Source of the DNA: Aquimarina acroporae
GTDB lineage: Bacteria; Bacteroidota; Bacteroidia; Flavobacteriales; Flavobacteriaceae
DNA length: 55,510 nucleotides
Assembly (NCBI RefSeq): GCF_023195925.1
Contig: NZ_JALPRE010000004.1
Location: 1-55,510 of the forward strand
Reading direction: 5' to 3'
Shown: positions 16,598-23,524 of the stretch, in pieces
Numbering within the stretch: the first letter of the stretch is position 1
Layout of the letters: each line of letters begins with the position of its first letter
Made by a program: the position numbers and the translations under genes
Notes under the pieces: generated by a model
The model's database searches: none
What the model saw: the letters and a program-made list of their open reading frames with translations, nothing else
What the model was told of the DNA's origin: nothing

Positions 16598-17248
16598 TTA
16601 TCCTATTCCAAAATAGATAAATACCAAGGCTGTTGTGTCAAAAAAGCCATGTACAGCAATATTGAACCATAAATCATTTTTACGGAAATGAAAAATGAGA
16701 GCCATGATCATACCTATAATCCCTGTTATGATCTGTCCGGTAATTCCTTGATAAGCATGAAGCCATCCAAAAATAAGTCCGAAAATTAAAACATTTAGAA
16801 CAAGGCTTATTGTACTTGAGCCAAAAAATTTGGTAAACTGTCTCATCAAGTATCCTCTAAAAACAATTTCTTCACCAAAAGCGGCCGATAACCAAATGTA
16901 AACTAATAAACTTAAGATTGCTGGTAAATTACCTTTGTAAGATTCGAATGCAGAATAGTCAATAGGTTGTCCGGTTAGATACGTAACACCAGGAACCATA
17001 ATATAATAATACACTAGAAAAAAAGCTATACCAAACAATGGCGCCATCACTAATAGACTTTTTACGTTTATTCTCTTGCGCTGAAAACCTAACGATGTAA
17101 ATAGTTCTTTTTTATATTCTATAGCACTTGCTAATAGAACGATTAAAGCGGCTATCATCATTTGAAAATACCCTGTTAGGTATAAAATAGAAAAAAGTAT
17201 TATGACAACAACAGGCGTTAATTTGGTAGTTAAAAAGGTCTTATTCAT
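16598..17248 (-). CDS. CPBP family intramembrane glutamic endopeptidase
   Basis: A 216-residue membrane protease of the CPBP (CAAX protease, bacteriocin-processing) family. Several hydrophobic helices surround the catalytic motifs: EEIVFRG (E126, E127, R131), FGWLHAYQG (H164) and NIAVHGFFD (H200). These are the expected glutamate and histidine residues of ABI-type intramembrane proteases. Bacterial members are linked to immunity to self-made bacteriocins and to membrane protein processing; the substrate here is unknown. The LytTR regulator gene lies immediately upstream on the same strand, with a hairpin in between. Confidence 0.88.
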   Translation of the reverse strand: MNKTFLTTKLTPVVVIILFSILYLTGYFQMMIAALIVLLASAIEYKKELFTSLGFQRKRINVKSLLVMAPLFGIAFFLVYYYIMVPGVTYLTGQPIDYSAFESYKGNLPAILSLLVYIWLSAAFGEEIVFRGYLMRQFTKFFGSSTISLVLNVLIFGLIFGWLHAYQGITGQIITGIIGMIMALIFHFRKNDLWFNIAVHGFFDTTALVFIYFGIG

Positions 17249-17310
17249 TTTTTAATCGTTTTTAATTTCACTACGAATTAATAACGATAAAGTCTGAAAA
17301 ACTGAGGAAA

Positions 17311-17333
17311 ACCATTCATTTTTGCTGAATGGT
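17311..17333 (-). terminator. Terminator-like hairpin after the LytTR gene
   Basis: ACCATTCA (17311-17318) pairs perfectly with TGAATGGT (17326-17333) across a 7-base loop. On the minus strand it is followed by a short T run (TTTTCC), so it could end the LytTR transcript before the CPBP gene. Confidence 0.55.
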
Positions 17334-17364
17334 ATCAAAATAATAGCCGAATAATCATTGTGAT

Positions 17365-18186
17365 TTATAGTTTACCTTGAAACCAATTCATAAATGTTTG
17401 TTTTTTATATCTGCTAATTGTGATCTGAAAAGCTTTGTTGTCTGCCAAAGTGGGTTTGAGTAATACCGATAACTTTCCGTTTTCTATAGATTGTACTTGT
17501 TCAATAGAGCGAGCATGAAGAATGATTTGTCTATTTGCTCTAAAAAAACTTTGCTCGCTAAGTTTACTTTCGATATCGTTCAATGTGAAATCTGTTATAA
17601 TAGAAGCTCCATCGATTTTTGCAATATATACTATTTTGTTTTCGCTATAGATAAAACTAATCTCAGAGTAGTTTACCAAAGTTATTTTGCCTCCTTGTTG
17701 CACTTTCAGTTTTCCGCTTATTGACTCCATCTTATGCAGTTCATATATATCTTTTGCAAATGCAGCCGATATTCCAATACTACTCACCAGAAGAGTAAGT
17801 GATATACCTGTAAGAAACCCATATAAATTATAATCGGCATCTACAGCTCCTATTAAAATGAAATATAAAAGAACATATGCCAAAACAATATACCCTAATG
17901 TTGAAAACAGAAAACGTAAAAGTGTTTGGGTATTAATTTTGGTGCTGAAGTATTTGCCCTTAAAGTGTTTAAAATTAAAATAACTAATAATTAAGATTAC
18001 ACTTCCTACCATCATTGATGCGAAAATCCCATACCATGGAAAACGGTAATCGTCATTAAGTGGAAAATTCTCTTCCTCAGTTAAGTGGTTGGCAACTAAT
18101 GCTATAATGAAAAGGCTAATTTCGTTTCGTATCCAGAAATTTGAAAATGTTAGGTTTTTTTTCAAAAAGGTAATAATGCTATACAC
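17365..18186 (-). CDS. Membrane-bound LytTR-type transcriptional regulator
   Basis: A 273-residue protein with four hydrophobic segments in the first 150 residues and a LytTR DNA-binding domain at about 165-270 (GGKITLVNYSEISFIYSENK, then SEQSFFRANRQIILHARSI, ending ITISRYKKQTF). It lacks a receiver domain, so signal sensing must lie in the membrane part. Such one-component membrane LytTR proteins are common in Bacteroidota. The start is GTG at 18184-18186, since the frame has no upstream ATG and the first ATG lies past a membrane segment. The CPBP protease gene downstream is a plausible target. Confidence 0.85.
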   Translation of the reverse strand: MYSIITFLKKNLTFSNFWIRNEISLFIIALVANHLTEEENFPLNDDYRFPWYGIFASMMVGSVILIISYFNFKHFKGKYFSTKINTQTLLRFLFSTLGYIVLAYVLLYFILIGAVDADYNLYGFLTGISLTLLVSSIGISAAFAKDIYELHKMESISGKLKVQQGGKITLVNYSEISFIYSENKIVYIAKIDGASIITDFTLNDIESKLSEQSFFRANRQIILHARSIEQVQSIENGKLSVLLKPTLADNKAFQITISRYKKQTFMNWFQGKL

Positions 18187-18328
18187 AGAAAATATAAATG
18201 TAGGTGTTTAGATCTATTGGTAAGATCTCTTTTAACTATCAGTTTGGGGTGAAAATAGCGATTATTTTTGGATTATATGTAGGTCATATATGTAAGAACC
18301 TTATCGAGTGTATCGTAGATTGTGGTGA

Positions 18329-19033
18329 TTATCTTTTCTTATGATAGATTGGAATTTTCTTATCCTTTATTCGCAATAATTGAAATATGCTTGACAAATG
18401 AGAATAGAACACAATAGGAACTATTAGGGCTGGGAGCCAAACAAAAGGGAAATATGTTACACCTATATTAGGTTGATCAAAGGCCAATGTTTGAAGAGGA
18501 GTTTGAGCACTAAGTACTGCAATGGTTAGAATATTAATCAATAATCCTAAACAAGTAAAATTCCAGATTAATAGCCCTTTTCGTCCTATCCAGTTTTTAA
18601 TGAATACAGCATAATATATCGGTAAAGCCGAAAACCCCGAAAGTATATCATAATTATAGCCTTCAAAAGTCATTAGGTCTGGAATATAACCTGCCAGAAA
18701 TACATGATATAGAACTATTTCAACGGGAATTCGTACAATATGAAGTAATGTAAGCCATTTTAGATCTAGTTGGTTACTGAAATGCCTTCCTTTTCTCGAT
18801 AGAAAGAGAAGGAGTACGAATAGTATTCCCGGACCTAAAAGAAAAATAAACCTAGGAGGTGATACATTATCCACAGTATAAAAACCGAAATCACCTAATA
18901 TACCTACAAGGGTCATCCAAATTAGAATTCCGGCCATCATTTTTTTATTTTTTGATGACTTATAAAAAAGAAGCAGCGTGATTATCGTAGACACGATAAA
19001 AAGTACTATTGTTGTTATTGAGATATTATTCAT
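18329..19033 (-). CDS. Polytopic membrane protein of unknown function
   Basis: A 234-residue protein with about seven hydrophobic segments spread from residue 6 to 225 and a short basic tail (IKDKKIPIYHKKR). Short soluble loops separate the helices. I do not recognise the family; the layout, with aromatic and charged residues near the helix ends, suggests a small sensor-like or transport-like membrane protein. It lies 70 bases beyond the DUF6463-like gene and may belong to the same transcription unit. The ATG at 19031-19033 sits right before the first helix. Confidence 0.55.
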   Translation of the reverse strand: MNNISITTIVLFIVSTIITLLLFYKSSKNKKMMAGILIWMTLVGILGDFGFYTVDNVSPPRFIFLLGPGILFVLLLFLSRKGRHFSNQLDLKWLTLLHIVRIPVEIVLYHVFLAGYIPDLMTFEGYNYDILSGFSALPIYYAVFIKNWIGRKGLLIWNFTCLGLLINILTIAVLSAQTPLQTLAFDQPNIGVTYFPFVWLPALIVPIVFYSHLSSIFQLLRIKDKKIPIYHKKR

Positions 19034-19103
19034 GGTATTGGTGTAATCAATTTCAAAATGAAGAGTTTTTAACGTTTAGAACAGCAATTTTTAAAGATAC
19101 ATT

Positions 19104-19499
19104 TCATGTTTTACCTCTTTGTATTATCATATAGACGGCATGTGGTAACATAAAGAATGTCATTCCTGATAATGGAATCATATACACTCCCATAAGTATC
19201 ATAATAAGGTACCCCCAAATAAAAGTATTAGGTATTTTTCTTGTTGTTTTTTCTATATGATTTACCGCTATTCCCATAGGAATGATTACTACGCCAAAAT
19301 AGAAAAACCAAAATGCAGCAAAGTTTTCATAATTCATCTGGCCATGGAGTAGGGGGAATTCCAAGAGTCCATCACTGATTTTAAAAAACCATGTATCCAT
19401 AAATCCTCTAAATTGTTTGCCAAATCCAAAATTAGATAACCCTAAGAGAGAATGTGCAATGCCTGTGCAAATGAGTATTTTACCGTTTGTTATTTTCAT
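19104..19499 (-). CDS. DUF6463-like membrane protein
   Basis: A 131-residue membrane protein with four hydrophobic helices (about residues 7-25, 52-77, 86-108 and 110-127). It resembles the DUF6463 family, with KITNGKILICTGIAHSLLG at the start and a short motif around FAAFWFFYFGVVIIPMGIA. The ATG at 19497-19499 is preferred, since the longer frame only adds a stretch overlapping the quinone-reductase gene. It starts 10 bases past that gene's stop and is likely co-transcribed. No catalytic residues are evident. Confidence 0.6.
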   Translation of the reverse strand: MKITNGKILICTGIAHSLLGLSNFGFGKQFRGFMDTWFFKISDGLLEFPLLHGQMNYENFAAFWFFYFGVVIIPMGIAVNHIEKTTRKIPNTFIWGYLIMILMGVYMIPLSGMTFFMLPHAVYMIIQRGKT

Positions 19500-19509
19500 A
19501 TTACTTCTA

Positions 19510-20088
19510 TTATTTATGCAATGTCCCCAACTTTTCAACTTTTTTTAACCACTTTTCTCTAAACTCTACTTTTGATAACCTTATAGGTCCAATCGTTGTA
19601 ATTCCTACTTTTTTCACGCCAATGAAATGTAAAGTTCCTTTTTTAATCGCATTATGACTTGGGCTTTTATATATGAGTTTATAGTACCAGGCAGGTTGAT
19701 CTAGTGTGCAAATTATTCTTGCAGTTTTGCCTGTAAAGTATCTATCCCACCAAGGCGAGTTTTGTCTTTTTTTAAAGGCATATCCAGGAAGGAGGACTCT
19801 GTCTAGGAAACCTTTCATAATTGCAGGAACTGAGCCCCACCAAACAGGATATACCCAAACTAAATGATCTGCCCACTGTAATTTTTTCTGAGCTGAGATC
19901 AAATCTGGTTCAAGTTCACATGGTTTTCTGTATCCAAATTGTAAGTTTACATTAAAGTGTAATTCTCTGATATTAATTTCTTGAACTTCAGCACCCGCTT
20001 TTTGCGCTCCTTTTTTATAGGCTTCAGATAATGCATAATTGAAACTTTTTTTATCAGGATGACCATTAATAATGACAATTTTCTTCAT
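19510..20088 (-). CDS. NAD(P)H dehydrogenase (quinone), flavodoxin-like fold
   Basis: A 192-residue flavodoxin-fold quinone reductase of the KefF/MdaB/NQO group. Seen: IVIINGHPDKKSFNYALSEAY at the N-terminus (FMN/FAD phosphate loop), LQWADHLVWVYPVWWGSVPAIMKGFLDRVLLPGYAF in the middle (the W-W-x-P-A region that lines the flavin), and the C-terminal FIGVKKVGITTIGPI. Such enzymes use NAD(P)H for two-electron reduction of quinones. The flanking genes encode small membrane proteins, and the whole group follows a Crp/Fnr regulator, so a response to quinone or redox stress is likely but inferred. Confidence 0.87.
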   Translation of the reverse strand: MKKIVIINGHPDKKSFNYALSEAYKKGAQKAGAEVQEINIRELHFNVNLQFGYRKPCELEPDLISAQKKLQWADHLVWVYPVWWGSVPAIMKGFLDRVLLPGYAFKKRQNSPWWDRYFTGKTARIICTLDQPAWYYKLIYKSPSHNAIKKGTLHFIGVKKVGITTIGPIRLSKVEFREKWLKKVEKLGTLHK

Positions 20089-20094
20089 ATAATT

Positions 20095-20424
20095 TTAGAA
20101 ATAGGTTTTCAATTTTCTTTCAAATAGAGTAGGACTAGACCATGGTTCAGGTCTAAAAAATCGGAATAAAGCCATGCAACATGGTACTGTTAAAAACAGA
20201 AAGCACACTAAGAATGAAATTACTGCACATAAAATGCCTAAAACTTGGATAGTTATTTCATTTACAGGTAATGATAAGGTTAAAATGTATTGGTATGTGT
20301 ATATGCCATACTCATAAAAGCGAATGGTGGTTTCATATAGTAACCATGAAGGATAAAACCATTTTCTAATGGGTTCCCACCAGCTTCCCCAAATTGATTT
20401 AAGTTGTATTGAATTTTCTTCCAT
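20095..20424 (-). CDS. Small membrane protein of the quinone-reductase operon
   Basis: A 109-residue protein with two or three hydrophobic segments (about 22-45, 50-75 and 68-88) and a tryptophan-rich start (IWGSWWEPIRKWFYPSWLL). The stop lies 6 bases before the quinone-reductase ATG, so the two are one operon. I do not recognise the family. An overlapping frame (20280-20468) is rejected because it would lie within the gap to the regulator. Confidence 0.5.
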   Translation of the reverse strand: MEENSIQLKSIWGSWWEPIRKWFYPSWLLYETTIRFYEYGIYTYQYILTLSLPVNEITIQVLGILCAVISFLVCFLFLTVPCCMALFRFFRPEPWSSPTLFERKLKTYF

Positions 20425-20478
20425 CTTTTAGTTTTGTACAAAATTCTATCTAATGAAAGTATTATCATTTGATCTATA

Positions 20479-21066
20479 TCAAATCTGTTTTTTAGGGTTT
20501 CGTATTCTACTCAATGTTTCTAGAGTGATTCCTAAGTAAGATGCAATATGCGTGAGTGGTATTCTTTGAGTAATATCTGGATAGATTTCTATAAGACGAC
20601 TAAACCGTTCTTCTGCTTTCGCAAATTGAATAGTATGAAGTCGTTCACATAACCCCAACATAGTTTCAGTAACTACGGCAGATATAAGTCGTTCAAAATC
20701 GTGATACTTTTTAGAGAGTTTATCTACTGTATCTTTTGAAAATTCTATAACTTTAGAATCCTCAACAAATTCGACATAGTGTGGGCTTGGTTCATTACTA
20801 AAAAAACTAATAATTGAAGCCATGAACTGATTTTCGAAGGTAAACCAGTCAGAAATATCTTTACCATCTTTTAAATAGTATGCTCTCGAACAGCCTTCTA
20901 TAATTAAATAAGCTTTTTTAGAATACTGTCCTTCTCGTACCACAATTTCTCCCTTTTGGTAGGTGCAAAATTTTACATTTTCCAGGAACTCCTCCTCACA
21001 CTCGGGAGATAACTGAGAATATGATGCTCTTATAGCGGTAAAGATGCCTTCAGAATTCGTATCCAT
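20479..21066 (-). CDS. Crp/Fnr family transcriptional regulator
   Basis: A 195-residue Crp/Fnr protein with a cyclic-nucleotide-binding-like domain (about residues 20-125, with GEIVVREGQYSKKAYLIIEG) and a C-terminal winged helix (about 150-190, recognition region LTHIASYLGITLETLSRIR). Only one cysteine cluster-like residue pair is present and no obvious metal-binding motif. It lies 54 bases upstream of the small membrane and quinone-reductase genes on the same strand, so it probably controls them. The recognition helix (ETLSR) is the usual Crp-like contact position. Confidence 0.87.
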   Translation of the reverse strand: MDTNSEGIFTAIRASYSQLSPECEEEFLENVKFCTYQKGEIVVREGQYSKKAYLIIEGCSRAYYLKDGKDISDWFTFENQFMASIISFFSNEPSPHYVEFVEDSKVIEFSKDTVDKLSKKYHDFERLISAVVTETMLGLCERLHTIQFAKAEERFSRLIEIYPDITQRIPLTHIASYLGITLETLSRIRNPKKQI

Positions 21067-21173
21067 TTAGAATCTTAGTTTATAGTTTTAGAATGTAATT
21101 TATTTAAAACATTACCATAGTTTTAAGCTGCCGACACAGATAAAACACCTTTGTTGTAATCAGCTCTATTCGG

Positions 21174-22310
21174 TTACTCAAGTTTAGCATTAATTCTGTC
21201 TTCTGGCTTTATATTTAATGCTATCTCTTTTAATTCCCGTGTCATCTTTCGTATTGGGAAAGTTCTCATATTTCCCAGTATGATCACTGTTAGTTTATCG
21301 TTAGAATATCTATGCAGATTAGACATAAATCCATTCATTGTTCCGCCATGGCGCATTAGAATTCCATTTTTGGTGTTGCCTTTTCCCCGTTGGTAATCCA
21401 TAATTCGAAACCCATACCCATAACTACCAAGTTCATAACTTTCTCCATCAAAGAGTAGTGCTTTACTTTTTTCTGTTAGTAGTTTATTATTATAGAGGGC
21501 TTGATCCCATTGGTATAAATCTTCAACCGTAGAAAAAATATCTCCCGAACCTAAGGCATATGAGACAATATTTTCGTCATTTTTAATCCCAAAAGTACCT
21601 TTACGATAACCTTTTGCCCTGTTTTGGAGATAATTAGATTTTCTTTCGACTCCAGACAGGCTCATTCCCAGGGGAGTAAAAGTTTTTTCTTGTAATACCT
21701 GAGCATATGATTTGCCCGTAACCTTTTCTATAGCAATTGCAGATAGAGTGTAGTTGAGATTAGAATATTGGTATTGGGAACTGGGAGTAAAGGAAAGGGA
21801 AGAAGTATTAATGATATCAATAATTTCTTTAGCACTTACATCTTTATCCTCGAAGTTAGTGATTCTTTCTAGATGTTGTGCCAGACCCGATTGATGTTTA
21901 AGAAGAATGTGGAGTGTTAACTCTTTTCCTAGTTCTTCTTTAAGCTCTGGGATATACGTTCGTATGGGTGCATGTAAATCTAGTGTTCCAGTTTCTACTA
22001 GTTGCATTACAGTTACCGCAACAAACGATTTTGTTAATGATCCTATCAAAAAAGGTGTTTTTGTAGTGTTTTCTATCTTTTGTTCCCTATCTGCCATTCC
22101 ATACGCCTTCGAAAAAAGTATTTTTCCATCTTTCGCAATAAGAACGGCACCTTGATAGTCATCATTTTCAATATAACGCTTAATGTGCGTCTCAATTTTT
22201 TCGCTTAAACTACCAGCATTATCATAACGTTCTACCTTAGTTGAGTTAAATGAAGCTAATACACTTGTGAGTACAACGAAAGCGAAAGCAGCAACTACTA
22301 TTTTTTTCAT
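21174..22310 (-). CDS. Serine hydrolase (class C beta-lactamase family)
   Basis: A 378-residue secreted serine hydrolase of the class C beta-lactamase/DD-peptidase family. A hydrophobic leader covers residues 1-20. The catalytic motifs are S91-L-T-K94 (SxxK), Y182-S-N184 (YxN) and RHGG near 328 in the third-motif position. Downstream blocks (GYGFRIMDY, TVIILGNM) are typical of esterase-like members, so the enzyme could be a peptidase or esterase rather than a true beta-lactamase. The ATG at 22308-22310 is chosen because it starts a standard signal peptide; upstream ATG codons only lengthen it by five residues. No neighbour points to a substrate. Confidence 0.85.
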   Translation of the reverse strand: MKKIVVAAFAFVVLTSVLASFNSTKVERYDNAGSLSEKIETHIKRYIENDDYQGAVLIAKDGKILFSKAYGMADREQKIENTTKTPFLIGSLTKSFVAVTVMQLVETGTLDLHAPIRTYIPELKEELGKELTLHILLKHQSGLAQHLERITNFEDKDVSAKEIIDIINTSSLSFTPSSQYQYSNLNYTLSAIAIEKVTGKSYAQVLQEKTFTPLGMSLSGVERKSNYLQNRAKGYRKGTFGIKNDENIVSYALGSGDIFSTVEDLYQWDQALYNNKLLTEKSKALLFDGESYELGSYGYGFRIMDYQRGKGNTKNGILMRHGGTMNGFMSNLHRYSNDKLTVIILGNMRTFPIRKMTRELKEIALNIKPEDRINAKLE

Positions 22311-22405
22311 GAGCATATAGATCACATATTTATGGTTTGTAAATCGGTTACATTCGTTCTTAAATTTTTAAATAATTTATAGAGTTACTATTTTGGGATT
22401 AACTC

Positions 22406-22876
22406 TTAATCCCATACTTGGGGTCTTTCAATCCCGGCAGTTCTTAAATAATCTAGCATTTGCCCAGTGTGAACAGCCTCATGATATGCTATCCTGTTTA
22501 GATAATCACCAAGTATTTTGCTTTGCCCTACTTCACTTCTTTCAATTCTTATGTTTTCTAAATCTGTTTCTTTCAACTCCCTGATCATATTCAAAAAGTC
22601 TGTTCTATGTTTCTCAGCAAACTCCAGTTCATTTTTTAAGTCTGAATACTCCAAGTGTTCCCAAGGCGATTTGTAATCACCTAAATTTCCTCTGTTCTGT
22701 ATTATTTTGTGGAAAAGATGTTCGGCTTCTAAAACGTGTCTAATCATTTCAATAATTGATAAAGCCTCTTCATCAGGTTTCCAATGCAAGTGTTCGTTTG
22801 GAATCCCATTCCATAGTTTAATACTACGTCTTCTAATTTCGGAAAAGTTTAATAGGATAACTTCAATAGAATTCAT
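22406..22876 (-). CDS. DinB family protein
   Basis: A 156-residue four-helix-bundle protein of the DinB/YfiT family. It has the three metal-binding histidines in order: RHVLEAEH near residue 47-54, then YHEAVHTGQM near 132-141. Members are putative metal-dependent hydrolases or thiol transferases; bacillithiol S-transferases belong here, but specificity cannot be read off. ATG at 22874-22876. A hypothetical gene remnant follows upstream. Confidence 0.83.
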   Translation of the reverse strand: MNSIEVILLNFSEIRRRSIKLWNGIPNEHLHWKPDEEALSIIEMIRHVLEAEHLFHKIIQNRGNLGDYKSPWEHLEYSDLKNELEFAEKHRTDFLNMIRELKETDLENIRIERSEVGQSKILGDYLNRIAYHEAVHTGQMLDYLRTAGIERPQVWD

Positions 22877-22907
22877 AGGTGTTGTATTCGTATATTATTA
22901 ATTGGTT

Positions 22908-23368
22908 TTATCTTCGGTTATTTGGTAAATGAATTTTGTTTCTACTATCTCTAAATTCAGATAACCTTTCCTTTATGAATTTTGATTCTTCATAGTTAAT
23001 TCTGAATTTATTCAACGAAACCAAAAAATTTTCGTTTTGATCAGACACTTCGAGAGTAGATTTAATTCCGTTATAAGTTAAGTTTTCAATTCTGTTGAAG
23101 ACTCTCTCAAAAAAAAGTTTATTTCTTATAATCAATACTATTCTATATTCAGTTACAATTAGGTAATCGAATTTTCTTCTAGTTAAAAAATAGAGAACGG
23201 TCTCTCCCTTTATGTCTTCCCAAAAGGTGTTTTCGGATTTTTTTTTAATAATATCTTTCCCGATTCTTTTTTGAGTAATGTGTCTATCTCTTTTTTCTTC
23301 ATCTGGCCCCGACCAATTGTTTGCAAAATATTTAGCTAGTTACTTTTTGTTATCGATTCATTTTTCAT
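22908..23368 (-). pseudogene. Probable frameshifted gene of unknown function
   Basis: The only intact piece with a start codon is a TTG-initiated 75-residue frame at 22908-23135, but the same frame is open from 23339, about 143 codons, with no ATG or GTG. Upstream an ATG at 23366-23368 opens MKNESITKSN before an in-frame stop at 23336-23338. Joining the two frames by a one-base shift gives a sensible protein of about 153 residues (MKNESITKSN then LAKYFANNWSGPDEEK). I see no slippery site for programmed shifting, so a frameshift mutation or sequencing error is the simplest reading. The product, with many charged and aromatic residues, is not recognised. This is my explanation for the otherwise gene-free 389 bases. 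Confidence 0.45.
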
Positions 23369-23475
23369 AAAAATAATAATATGAGATATATGAAAGTATA
23401 GGAGTTTCTGATTTTGGGATATTTTATCATTAAATTAACGTATGGCCTTGTTGGCTTGAGCGTATGTAAAATAAA

Positions 23476-23504
23476 AATCCCCACTCTTGAGTAGAGTAGG
23501 GATT
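23476..23504 (-). terminator. Terminator of the zinc protease gene
   Basis: AATCCCCACTC and GAGTAGGGATT form an 11-bp stem with one mismatch (a G-U pair in the minus-strand RNA) and a 7-base loop; on the minus strand it is followed by TTTTATTT. It lies 21 bases past the protease stop. Confidence 0.8.
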
Positions 23505-23524
23505 ATGTAGATAATTTGTTTTTA

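Noticed and set aside
20280..20468. Alternative 62-residue minus-strand frame ahead of the quinone-reductase operon
   Set aside because: It overlaps the better-supported 109-residue membrane protein in another frame and has no recognisable features.
23336..23368. Programmed -1 frameshift for the broken gene at 22908-23368
   Set aside because: The A-rich run AAAAAG does not form a proper slippery heptamer in frame, and a stop in the -1 frame (23340-23342) would follow it.
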